DNA from: Lentinus brumalis
Lineage: Eukaryota > Basidiomycota > Agaricomycetes > Polyporales > Polyporaceae
Assembly (NCBI GenBank): GCA_001792895.1
Contig: MARA01000075.1
Coordinates: 1 to 64,000, forward strand
DNA: 64,000 bases
Direction of reading: 5' to 3'
The translations under genes were made by a program, and so were the position numbers. Numbering within the stretch: position 1 is the first letter of the stretch; each line of letters opens with the position of its first letter. Under the pieces are notes generated by a model, which did no database searches, was not told the DNA's origin, and saw only the letters and a list, made by a program, of their open reading frames with translations. Of the stretch, positions 10,477 to 21,670 are shown piece by piece.

Positions 10477-10481
10477 TTTTG

Positions 10482-11340
10482 CGCGGTATAGGTGCCATAT
10501 GACCAACCTGTCAGGTCCTTGCAGCTTGCCAACAGGTGGCTAGCAGGTGAAGAACTGTAGGGGTACTTGTTAGGTTGTGCAGGGATGATCATCACGAAAC
10601 CGGTAGGTCCTCAGGTAGAGCTAGATAGAGCCCTGTAATGGTGGTATGAGCATACGAGTACGCGGAACAAGGATGTAGTCAGATACGCTACCAACCAGGT
10701 ATTGTAGACACGCGAAACGGCCTACCATGTACATATTGACCTGTGAGATACAATCCGTTGGGGACGGGGTATGACCATTGACTATCCTTGATGGACAGCG
10801 CATCGTCTCTGGCTGTCCAAGTGGGGTGGATTCCGACAATGGAGACAGCCTCCTGCATGATGTTGTCTGCGAGGTGGAGTGTAATCTTTCACCTCGATAT
10901 CACTGCTCAATCCCGGGTCGTCCGAGTCTGGCACTCATGCACACGGGAAAAGGAGTATTTTATGAACATACTGGATTGAACGGAGCACAACTACGACAGA
11001 ATGGCACAGGCAACATCTAACACGACGCGAGGAGTCTTGACGGACAGAGAGGTGACGAGAGAGGGCAGCAGCAGTCAGAGTCGGCGGCCACGGAGGCAGT
11101 GGCATCCGATGAGTTGCCCGGGAGCGAGGCGATTGGCCGCAAGAGCGTTGAAGTCCGAGAGAGCGAGATCGAGCATGCGGCAGAGCGAGCGGAAGTACTG
11201 GGGTGCGGACAACATCAGCATGGGCACGCTTAGTCGCAGGCAGAGTGAAATGAAATCGGTGGGAGCGTACCAGCGATTCTTCGAGTTCTGTTCATCAGAG
11301 AGCGCAGCCGTGTGTCAGCGCACTGGAAGTAAAGAATGAA
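10482..11340. other. Spacer with no recognisable gene
   Basis: About 860 bp between the solo LTR and the end of the DUF6698-like gene. Only short frames occur and none resembles a known family; part of it may be more decayed carboxypeptidase or P450 sequence, but this cannot be shown. Confidence 0.4.
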
Positions 11341-11355
11341 CAGAACCGGTACCAT

Positions 11356-14149
11356 TCAGTCATCGTCATCGTCGCCCTTCCCAACCACGCTGTCGGCTGA
11401 CTTGCCGTCATCCAGGTCCTCTGCGGCAGCAGCGGCCTCGACGCGAGCAGCCTCACGAGCGGCCTTGTGAGCCTCGCGAGCTTCCAGCTCCTGGCGGGCC
11501 TCTTCCTCCTCCTCGTCGAGGAGCATGTTTGCTTCGCAGTCAGACTCGTCCTCGTCATCCTCGCCGCGGTTTCCATAGACTTGCCTGGAAGCGAAACCCG
11601 TCAGATTGCAGTAGCCTGGATGGGGATGCACGTACTTGTCCCACCAGTCGAGTGTTTCATTCCGGAAGTTGTCGTTCCGGTAGAAGACATGGAGGAGCGA
11701 TGCGACGAACTCCTTCCCTATCCACTGTCCGTCGCGTGCTCCCCACCTAGCCTGTGAGCTCAGAAGTGTGCGTGCCTGTCGCGCAACGTGTCAGCACAGG
11801 GACCGGACCTGCGGTGCGTACGTACCAGTACAGCAACATATACGATCTGCTCGGGGTGACATTCGTGAGGCCATAGTGCTGGTACAGGGGTGGCGTGCCT
11901 TGCGTTTGCGTGTCGTCGTCCACGTCGTGGTCGACAGCCGAGGGTCCACAGATAAGGTAGAGATAGCACTGGGAAACGTCAGTTGTGGGAGCATATGCGT
12001 GGATGCTCGCTTACCGAAAGAAGGAACTTGCTACGGAACAAACCAGAGCGCATTTTGCCGGGAATGTGTGTCTTCTCGTCGTAGAGAAATGCTGGCCATC
12101 GGTTCGCCTTGAAGCGATAACCCTTCTCATTCTCGAGTACCTTGTGACAGAAGCTACAGCAGGCAACAGTCAGCAGTGCGGACACGCAGCAATACTCAGG
12201 ACGTACGCTTGAGGGTCCGCGTCGTACTGCTTCAACTTGTTCATGGGAACAAGGAGGCGTCCGAGGGTGGTGTCCTTAAAGCCACGGTTCGCGCGGATGG
12301 ACAGCAAACGGATGTCCTCGACCGTCTTGATACCGGCAAACTCGAGAATGACCTTCTTGAGGCGACCCGTGTCGTTTGATCGCCCTCGAGCACCAGCAGC
12401 GTCGATCTAGGTAGAAGGCAGGGGTAAGTGACGCGTTGAAGATGAGACGGAGATGAACTCACATATTGAAGCACCTTGACCGCCGCGTCGGGGTACTTGT
12501 GGAAGTGCTCTTGGGCTTCCCGGAGGTCTGGAAGCCACTCCTGGAGGATCATGTAGCACATCCACGCGTAGCAGTCGTCGCTGAGGCTGGGGATATTGGT
12601 GTTGAGTAATGCACAAATGTGAACGCCCAGGACTTACGTCTCGGCACCGACTTGACCGTACCAGTCCTCCTGGTCAGAGAGCTGGGCACCGCGCAGATAA
12701 GCCGATTCGAGCTTGACGTATGGGCCGCACATGCGGTGAGAGTTGAGGCACCGGTCGTAGAACTCGTACACGCCGTTGCTCTTGCGCACAGCGTCCCTAA
12801 AAGGGCGTGTACAGTCAGCTAAGCAGTGACTTCAGTTGGACCGAATAATTTAGAGCCCTTAGTTAAGGTGGTTACTCGATCATTTGGGCCCTTAGTACAG
12901 GGTGGCGTCCATTCAACCAAATATTTGGTTCTCAGGCTGCCTTTGCAGGTCACGTATATTCATCAAATATTTCGAGACATACGAATTGACCCAAAAATGC
13001 GCCCAAAGGGAATTGAACCCGCAGCCAATAGAAACCGCTAGCACACAATCCAACTGAATTGGGCCTTTACAACGTGGGATTTATGCGTGAATAAGTACAT
13101 TGTGAGCACCGTGGTACGAACAGTCATCTATGGCCGGCCATAGATGACTGTTCGTACTACAAAGGGTGCTAAGGATCTAGATACATACTTGATTGATAGC
13201 ACATATAATAGGGCAAGTAATCATACTTCCGAGGCAAGACAATAAATGCTTAGCGACACTAAAACATAAGGCTCAGTTGTAAAATGTAATGAAAGTAAGC
13301 AAGTAAGTAAGAGCGTAGTACTTACTTACTAGGTGCTATTTGCATGCTATGGTGTTACATGTTGAGAGACTTAGAAAGCCCTTGTGGTGTGGTCGGATAA
13401 AGCAGCGCACTCCTCATGGTAACATGTTGTCCTTGTGCGTTGGTTCGAACCTGCTTCATGCATTTTTAAAAGCTGTTTGCGAACCAAATATTTGGGTCCA
13501 TAGACGCCACCCTGTACTAAGGGCCCAAATGATCCAGCAACCACCTTAACTAAGGCTGCCAAATAATTTGGGGTAGCTGATACTAATGAGCTAAGAGTGC
13601 ATGTATGCGGAAAAGGACTTACTTGTCGTTGATGTTGAGGTACTCTGCGTTAATAATGAGGAAGGGGAGCTTGTCGCGCTCAGGAAGGAGCTCATCGAGC
13701 TCGGGGTCAATGACCAGGCGGGGTTTCTTCTGGCTCGGGCGTTCGCCTGACCGCAGCGTGTCCGAGCTGGGAGCACCTTCGTCCCCGTTCTCGTCCTCAT
13801 CCGGCTCGTGCACAATCTGCCGCTTCTTGCCCGACTTAACACCCGTCGCAACGGGCTCTTCGTCTTCGTCTACGCCGGTGAGAGATGCCAAGGCTGATGG
13901 AGGAGAATATGCACGCATATACTCACCTTCGTCCCCTTGTTGCACCCGTCTCTTCCTGTCCGCCTTTTGCTGCTTCTCCTTCTGGGTAGCAGAGGGCTCC
14001 TGAGGGCGTTCCGGAGCCTGCTCAGACCCAGACGACTGGTTCTTGCTGGCGGGCTTGGACGGTGGCACCGCGACATGCTTGCCTTTGTTCGTGACAGCGG
14101 TGGCACCAGGCCAGAGGTTCTGGCGGCCTGTTCCATTTCGACGTCCCAT
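11356..14149 (-). CDS. DUF6698-like protein, transposon-associated type
   Basis: Spliced minus-strand gene of about six or seven exons. The N-terminal exon (14149-13619) is Lys/Arg/Pro-rich and disordered. The following exons form a conserved block: VRKSNGVYEFYDRC, LSDDCYAWMCYMILQEW, then NDTGRLKKVILEFAG and the RGFKDTTLGRLLVP segment, and later ARWGARDGQWIGKEFV; this order matches the DUF6698 family widespread in agaricomycetes. The C-terminus is a Glu/Ala/Asp-rich coiled tail ending in DDDDD. The intron after the first exon carries a 765-bp inverted-repeat element. The gene is divergent from a Plavaka transposase 265 bp away, so it may belong to the same mobile unit. Biochemical function is unknown. 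Confidence 0.65.
12824..13588. mobile_element. 765-bp non-autonomous inverted-repeat (MITE/foldback) element
   Basis: Terminal inverted repeats of about 90 bp: both ends, read inward, share CTTAGTTAAGGTGGTT, GATCATTTGGGCCC and TAGTACAGGGTGGCGT. The direct repeat AGCTAAG flanks the element at 12817-12823 and 13589-13595. Ends read CAGTG... and CATTAG..., reminiscent of hAT-type termini with 8-bp target sites, but class is not proven. Removing the element leaves an intron of about 55 nt, the normal size here. It carries a 44-bp perfect palindrome at its centre and tRNA-like segments in both halves. No coding capacity. Confidence 0.8.
13114..13157. repeat. 44-bp perfect palindrome
   Basis: Two 22-bp arms meet at GGCC|GGCC with no spacer (arms GTACGAACAGTC...ATGGCC and its complement). 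It lies in the centre of the inverted-repeat element. A second hairpin with 10-bp arms (AGTAAGTAAG / CTTACTTACT) follows near 13300-13330. Confidence 0.95.
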
Positions 14150-14414
14150 GGTGGATGTACGGAGGGTCGAGTGTCGAGCGGATGGTGGTGGCAGAGAGAG
14201 AAGGAGGGAGGGGGAGCAGACGACACGGCACCCTGTTTATAAGGGCGAGAGCAAGCTGCCACTCTCGCGTGGCGCCCGTGATCCGATTGCCTAAAACACG
14301 CTCGCGTCGAGGCGCTTACACGATCACGTGAGCGCGTCTCGGCCGCTTTCAGCGGTGTGAAGCTCTCGCACGCTGTCTGAGACACCTCTCTCTTATCTAC
14401 CACCACTATCATCT
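14150..14414. promoter_or_regulatory. Shared divergent promoter region
   Basis: 265 bp separate the start codons of the DUF6698-like gene and the Plavaka transposase. On the minus side TTATAAAC-like sequence (near 14235) precedes the DUF6698-like start; no clear TATA box precedes the transposase start. Contains the palindromic motif ATCACGTGAG near 14322. Confidence 0.4.
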
Positions 14415-17400
14415 ATGGCTGGCCGCTCGACAAGACCTCACCCCTGCGCTTACTGCCCGAAAGGATTCAACACCACAGGCGGTCTACAGACGCACCTCAA
14501 GACTTGCGCCAACCGCGTGCAAGCTTTCGCGGACACATTCAGCAAGCGGAAGGCTGGACGTGATGAGCGAGCTCAGGCGCAGAAGCGGGCTAAGACAGAT
14601 GAGGTCGAGGTTGAGGGCCAGTTCGAGGAACATATGGTACATAATTCAGTTCCTAACAGAGGCAGCATGGCCTTCATGACCGTGCTAGGTCCTCGGTGAT
14701 GCACCACCACTTCCACAGAGCCCTCCAGGACCACGCAGTTGTTCAGGGAGACGCGTAAAGGTCCCGAAGATATGGAAGGACATGGCGCCTTTGACCAGGC
14801 ACGGGCTTCCATCGCAGATAGCCAATGCATTCCCTCAGCCACCACCCTCTCCCATGCGACCACCTCCATCACCGTCCCCAGCTCCTGATCCCGACCCCTC
14901 GCAAGCATCACAGGAGCATGTCATGTACTACGACCTTCCACCGGATGCATTCGGTGTTAATAGACGCTATACCACCCTGCCATGTCGCGATCCCGAGGAT
15001 GCTATATCGATCGAGGATCTCTGCGACGCACCAAGTCTTGCTGGGCCTCGTCCGAGCCCTGCGACTTACAAATCCATCCGCTGGATCAACAGACCTGTCG
15101 ATACGCCTGCTAGTGCTAACCCCTATGAGCCATTCGAGAACAAATCGACGTTTCTGCTCTGCGATTGGCACTACAACCGGTCGAACACGAAGTCGCTGCG
15201 CGATCTGGACGACCTGGTCGGACGGCTCCGCACCCCCGGGTTTTCGACAGCCGAGCTTGGCAACTTCAGTGCAAGATGCGAGATGAATCGTCTCGACCAG
15301 TACCAGAAGGCATCCGGGATCTTCTCTGCTCAGGATGGGTGGCATAATGTCACGCTCGAGCTCCCCACTCCCCAGACAGGCGAGAAGTTCGCTTCCGAAG
15401 TTGACGTCCCGAAGTTCCCTGTGAAGGGGCTGCACTGCCGTCGTCTGCTCGAGGTGGTCGTCGGGGAACTTCAGGACTCACGGTTCGCTCAGCAGCGGCA
15501 CTGGTTTCCCTACGAACGGTACTGGAGGCCGCCGCCATCCGATGCCCAGCCCACGGACGCGAATGTGCCCCCGTCCCCTGTAGATGATGTCGATTCAGCA
15601 GGAGACGAGCATCCGAACACACCTCCGCCTGCGCCACCCGATGATGACCTCATCCACATGATTTCTGACACATTCGACTCCAGGGCGATGCTAGAAGCTC
15701 ACGAGGAGATCCAGGGGATGCCTCGGGATCCCGACGACCCAGCAGATCTCGAGTACGCAGTAGTCCCTCTGCTCTTGTACTCGGACAGCACCCACCTCGC
15801 GAGCTTCGGCTCAGCCTCACTGTGGCCGATCTACATGTGGATCGGCAACATCAGTAAATATATCCGAGGCAAGCGCGGCGCGTTCACCGCACAGCATGTT
15901 GCGTACATGCCCTCGGTATGTCACCTCGAGCTAGTTGACATATATACTCACAGATGTGCTTCCAGCTCCCCGACGACATTCAAGACTTCTACAAGGAGCA
16001 GTATGGGCGCACTGCCTCTGCTGAGACGCTTCGGTGGCTGCGTTGTGAGCTCATGCAAAAGATATGGGCTCACCTCCTCGACGATGAGGAATTCAAGAAG
16101 GCCTACAAGCATGGGATCGTCATCGAGTGTGCAGATGGCGTCCTTCGCCGCATCTTTCCTCGATTCTTTACGTACTCAGCGGACTATCCTGAGAAGTGAG
16201 TACGCCGCCAATGACTACTCCGAGGCTATGTTTACATGTTCTATAGGGCCCTCATCATTGCAATGCGACATCTGGGCCAATGCCCATGCCCGCGCTGCCT
16301 CATCAAGATGAAGCAAATTTTGGCAGCAGGCACGACAATCGACGACCAGCGCCGTTCGCATAAACGTCAAGATACTCAGCCGCTGCATCGCCTGCTCGAC
16401 AGAGTACGCGGTTGGGCATTCGAAGGTCGACCTCTTGCAGGGAAGGCAGTCAAGAGGCCCCTGCTAGAACTCTCACTCTTTCCGATTCGCGTAAGCAGCC
16501 AGGATATTTTCACCGGGGACGCTACTGATATTCGTCGCGGTGGTGCAGAGCGCATTCTCAAAGTTCCTCTTCGAGATGGACGCGAACTTCTACGAGATTT
16601 TCGCCCCCGACCTGATGCACGAGTTTGAACTCGGTGTCTGGAAGGGTATCTTCAACCACATCCTTCGGATCCTTGTCGCTGAAGGCAATGACAGTGTTGC
16701 CATCTTCAACGAGCGGTAGGTACCGTGGTACGGCATACATACTCCTGCTGATTGTTGGGAAATAGTATGCGCAAGATGCCTACATTTGGGCACGGTACAA
16801 TCAGGCGATTCCGTACCAACGTCTCACGACAGAATAAGCTCGCCGCACGGGACTATGAGGCATTCTTACATGTATGTGTCCCTGATGTGTGTGCCTTCGA
16901 TTTTACGATGCTGACAGCTGATCCGTCAGGTCATAATCCCTGTCATCGAAGGTCTCCTTCCCCAACGCCACTGCGACATTGTAACGGACCTCCTCTTCGA
17001 GCTTGCCAACTGGCACGCCCTCGCCAAGCTCCGTCTCCACACGACAGTGACCCTCGAGATATTTCGGAAGGCCACCAGGCTCATGTACGCCGCCGTGCGC
17101 AAGTTCGCGCGTACAACATGCAAAGAATATGTCACCTTCGAACTCGACCGTGAGGCAGAAGCTCGAGGACGTCGTCAGGCCCGTGCCGCAGCTACACGTG
17201 CTCCTGGAGCGGTCAGTACACGCACTGCAGTAGCCAAGAAGGACCCGAAGGCAGTTGTATTCCGTGTGTGGCACACCTATAAGTACCATTGTCTCGGTGA
17301 CTACCCGGAGTACATCGAGCGTTACGGCTGCACGGATTGTACTACGACCCAGACAGTGAGATGCGAGCTCTCCCCCGCTGTGTGCTGATTCTGACATGTC

Positions 17401-18964
17401 TTATCTACAGGGCGAATGCGAACACATTGGTGTCAAGGACTACTATGACCGGACAAACAAGAACGCGTTTGTCGAGCAGATTGCCGTCCATGAGCGCCGT
17501 AGAGGTCTCCTCCAAGGGACTCGTGAGGAGGTTGAGAAGCACGAGGCTAAGAAGGGCCAAGACGAGATTAAGAGGCAGGAAGCAGAGGTTGCCGACGCAC
17601 AGTCGAAGGGAAAGGGACGTGCGATGGAGCCCGAGCCCGAGCCCGAGTCCGATGCCGAGGAAGCAAGACACCCTGCACCGTACGCAAGGTACACGATGGG
17701 AAGATCTCGTAAGAATGCCCTCAACCTGTACAACTGGCTAGCAGAGCACGACGAAGATCCGGCAATTGAGGTGAGTGTGAGTTGCTGTTGTGTAGTCTCA
17801 CATTTACGCTTCACCGTCATTATCTAGAAATTCATTCCTCGCCTCAAGAACCACCTAATCGCGCGTAAGCTGCGGATACAAGACGAAGACACCGTGCCCG
17901 AAGACTATCGCCATTCGCTGACTATCCGTAAAGACAAGCTGTACCAGCAGAAGACGGTTTCATTCAACTTCACGACGTACGACATGCGGCGTGATCGAGA
18001 TACTGTCAACCCCAGATCGCATCCCGACATTCTTCTCCTCACCTCACAGGAAGACGAGGATGACTTCCCCTTCGCCTATGCTCGCGTCATTGGTATCTAC
18101 CATGCCGAAACTCGCTACACAGGCCCCGGGTCGACGAGCAATGCTTGGGAAAAGGTCGACTTTCTCTGGGTCCGTTGGTTTGCTCGAGACCCCGCTGCCG
18201 ATTCACCTGGAGGCTTCCGACACCGCCGTCTCCCTCGTCTCACATTCCTCGACCCTGCGGATGAGTCCGAGGGGTCGTATCCAGCCTTCGGATTTGTCGA
18301 CCCGGCATGCGTGCTCCGAGGAGCCTACATTATCCCTGGATACCACCATGGGATCAACGACGATGTCTTGCGGCCGGACTCAATTGGTAGAGCAGACGGG
18401 AGCAAATACGATTACAACTGCTACTATGTCGGCATGTGAGTCCCTCGGTACATCTTAACCACCGCTCCATTGGCTCAAAACTTATTCAGGTTCGCCGGCC
18501 GAGACATGTACATGCGCTTCCTCGGCGGTGGCGTTGGACACAACGGAGTTGGCGTTGATGTGCACCAATCCCGCTGTCGAGCAGATCGGCTTGATGGAGC
18601 AAAGCGGAAGACTGGCCCGGCTACTAGGGCTGGCTCAGAGACGAGTCACGACCTGGAGAGCTCGCCTTCAGCCTCGGAGGACGAAGATGCGGACATACGT
18701 GCGTGTATGGCTGCTGAAGAAGCCATAGACGAGGCATTGAATGCACTTCAAGAGGCCGCAGACGAGGAGGAAGCTGACGAACCTGCAGACCTCTTACTTG
18801 CCGACCCATATGAGGACGACGCCATCGAGTGGGGAGACCTCTTTGGAAATGCAACCGCTGGTGACGAAGAGGACGAGTCAGCACCTGGAGAGGACGAGGA
18901 GAATGAGGACGAGGACTATGAGCCGGAAGATGATGAATTGTACGCTGATTACCCACCGCTGTAG
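14415..18964 (+). CDS. Plavaka-type transposase with N-terminal C2H2 zinc finger
   Basis: Spliced plus-strand gene with about ten exons separated by 50-80 nt introns. Exon 1 encodes one C2H2 finger (CAYCPKGFNTTGGLQTHLKTC). The second exon has Pro-rich sequence and then the conserved core: PLLLYSDSTHLASFG, SKYIRGK, later MRHLGQCPCPRC (Cys cluster), and FAPDLMHEFELGVWK, all landmarks of the Plavaka family of basidiomycete DNA transposases (CMC/CACTA-related). The C-terminal part holds a Cys pair, a Glu/Pro-rich linker, a FTTYDMRRDRD block and an acidic tail. All exons stay open, with no stop or frame break, so it may be active. TIRs were searched for by eye and not found. Nucleic acid cleavage chemistry is inferred from the family. 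Confidence 0.85.
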
Positions 18965-19333
18965 GAGCCTCTGGGGCAGTGGCCCGGCCGCTGCGCACTT
19001 CAAAGACAATGGCTGATGTTTGCATCTCGTAGCGCTGTACGCTAGGCACCTGTATATGTATATATTGCTCTGTCATAGCTGAGCAGACCTGTTAAATCAT
19101 GGTAAGCGAACATATAGTCGGACGGGCAAAGACAGGCGGCCGTCTGGCAGACACATCCGAATATGGACATGTAGACGCCCACTACTCGGATGATCACCTG
19201 TCTCCTCCTGTGAACCATCGTCAAGCCCGTATAGCCCTAACGTCAAGTCGCCGGTTTGCTGATGATGGGCGTTGTAGCTGGTGCTGTACTCCAGAACTCC
19301 GAGGCTACTGGACATTTAGGAAAACCCCCCGTA
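18965..19333. other. Intergenic, no gene seen
   Basis: 370 bp between the transposase and the next minus-strand gene, probably the two converging 3' UTRs. No terminator or repeat was recognised. Confidence 0.4.
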
Positions 19334-21270
19334 TCATACAGCGAGTAGCAGCGGTTCCTGTCGTTCGTCGAACAAGCTCCTGATTCCAGCGTTGATCATG
19401 AAGACCTCCACCCAGGTCGCACCCTTCTCCTTTAACGTGTCCTCGAACTCTGTGTACTCTCTGTCGAGCTGCGCAAGTACGGGTATGTGTGTAGCGTCAA
19501 TACCGAGGTCCTCGAAGATCGGTGCGCGGTGTTCGAGTGGAGGGCACAACCAAGCGAGGAAGGTCCTGACGCTCTCTAGCTGTGGTCGTGTCGCGCTTTG
19601 CCTTGCAGGAGCCGAGCGACGGATGCTGTTGAGCGCATTGCGGAAAACGAGCGTTTCCATGAATGTGAGTCCGCGCTCCCGGAGGGTGGCGATCGCTTCG
19701 TGACAGAAACGCTTCGGCATGAGTGCGAGTGAGTCAAAGTAGGCGTTCTCAGAGAAACCCAGCGAGGCGAAAATGTGCGCATGTCGGCTCAAGGACAGGG
19801 GAAGGGCGGTCAGGTATTTCTCCAGGTCAAACACGGCTGGCGATGGCGATGGCGCTGGAGATGGCGCTGGTGCAGGCGGTTCTATATGAGGAGGAGGATC
19901 TCTGACGAGACTATCAGGCTTCTCGTCTTGCGGGCGGGGCCGCTTGCGAGGATCCAGGACAGGGTCGTCTGAGCGTCTCTTCTTATCGTCCTGCGAGAAT
20001 GATTGAAAGTCTGGTTCTACAGTCATGACGAGGTCTGAGAAATCTATCAGTATGTTTGCGAATGGCAACATCTCCCTGACAGCGACTGACCTCGACTCTC
20101 TGAAGGAATACGGCCAACTACCGTACTCGAGGCGGGGGAAAGTCGGTTATGAGCATCTCCGTTGGGAGGAGCCTCTGGCAGCACCCGCGACGAGATATGG
20201 CGAGCGATCCAGGGAACGTCCAGTTCGTCGTAAGTCGGGAGGATTAGACAGCCTCGCGTCGCTATGTCCTGGTTCCACGATGACCGGTGCGAATGGTACT
20301 GGCGACGCGAGAACCAACCCAAAGTTGCGCCAGAAAACTGCAGGAGTCGTTCTCGCAGCCAAGGGTGGTAGCTATGTCGGAACTTCAAGTGGGAGTCGTT
20401 CCATTTCTTCGTGCCATAGTTGACTCGGACCTTCTTGTGCCAGACGTTCCAGGACTGGCCTTCGGCCTTGATCCATATGTTCTCTTCTCCAACGGCCGTG
20501 TTCACCCAGACGTCCCCGATCCTGCCGCAATAAGGGTTGAATTCAGGCAAGAGGGAGGCGCTAAATAAATATCAAACTGTGGGAAGAGGGGGGGAGGGGG
20601 TCTGGGGGTCCTTAATGCACTTTTGGTAGACCATCCGAGGATGGCCTGCAGAGGCTCGTAGTACATATATCTGACTGCTACCAGGCTTCAGAAACGTCCA
20701 TGACATTCCTACATGCTCATCAGAGGTTGTAGAGACCATATAACCCTTGTTGGCCCCCTCTCCGAGACTGGTTGCAGCTCACAGGCGTCTGTGATGCCAT
20801 TTGGGAGTGCGCGCTCGATAAGCCGAGGTGGCCGGGAGCCTCAAGATGGGCATAGATGCAGCAAGTACCAACTGCAGTGGATGCATATCTTCTCTCAAGA
20901 TCATCTACAGAGCTTCGAGCAACCCAGGAAAGTTAGTTGTCCCGTTTCAGTAGTTCATGTCGTATAACATGTGGAAAACATACTATATAAGGTGATTTCC
21001 CACGGTGGAGGGGTCCCCGGAAACTGGCTTATTGCACTTTTGGTACCTCCGGTGCGACATTATAGCAGCGCCTCCCTCTTGAATTCAGGTGTAAGTATGG
21101 TTTGCGAAGACGATTCTCCAAGTATAGGTGCGAGAATCGGCGCGGTACTTCAGGTCCTCAGGAACGTTCAGCCCCCGCTCGTCGTCTTCAAGAACAAGCA
21201 CGTGCGACACAACTCTGGAGTTTTGTGTATCGTAGTATCGGTCTACACAATCATATGAGTGGATCTGCAA
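19334..21270 (-). CDS. Orphan protein with two SAM-like helical repeats (paralogue 1)
   Basis: Spliced minus-strand gene. Last exon (20071-19334) encodes a basic, Pro-rich linker followed by two related blocks of about 65 residues, VFDLEKYLTALPLSLSRH... and ...VRTFLAWLCPPLEHRAP, each with the pattern FL-x2-L-x3-L-x2-H-x2-I-F-x2-L-G-I and ending in a G-[LA]-T-[FW] helix. The size and pattern suggest SAM/death-domain-like helix bundles. Upstream exon (20550-20120) holds a separate domain with GDVWVNT, HPWLRERLLQF and LGWF. A further exon at 21270-21085 (VLVLEDDERGLNVPEDLKY) probably belongs to it. No known family recognised. The neighbour at 21.7-23.7 kb is a paralogue in the same orientation. 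Confidence 0.55.
20563..21066. repeat. 504-bp segment between 20-bp inverted repeats
   Basis: GAATTCAGGCAAGAGGGAGGCGCT at 20539-20562 and its near complement (AGCGCCTCCCTCTTGAATTC, 21067-21086) flank this stretch, which holds no gene. Within it TGCACTTTTGGTA occurs twice in direct orientation (about 20615 and 21031). It separates two exon-like parts of the neighbouring orphan gene, so it may be an inserted element or an unusually long structured intron. Confidence 0.45.
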
Positions 21271-21670
21271 GTGTCATGAAAGGAGCAGTTTTCATACCGT
21301 GGGGATCTTGCCCAAGTTGGCACGGCATGTTCAAAATTATAGCGGGCTCCTTGTAGACGTCTCCAGCGCTCTGGTGCTGCTGGGTTCATGTATCACTTCT
21401 CTGCGCTCACAAACTGGAGGAGTGATGGCATAGAACAGATCTGGAACAGATCCAGCGCGCGTCGCGCGAGTCGGCCAACTACCAAGTCCTTCCTTGGCAG
21501 TTCTTGCGGTCCTTCACATATGTAGCTGGTCTGTTCTGATTTATCCCAATTCTATAGAGCACGAAAGACTATTGCTAGTGACAGATTCAAAGAGAACTGA
21601 CAACGACACAAATACTGGGTACGACAGCACTCAGACAGAGGACGAACCTACCAAGAATTCCCACCGACGC

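Noticed and set aside
12990..13070. Functional tRNA gene
   Set aside because: Acceptor and T-stem pairing are only partial, so it is at most tRNA-derived sequence inside the mobile element.
14415..18964. Plavaka transposase as a captured host zinc-finger gene
   Set aside because: The core motifs of the transposase family run through all later exons, so the finger is the element's own DNA-binding domain.
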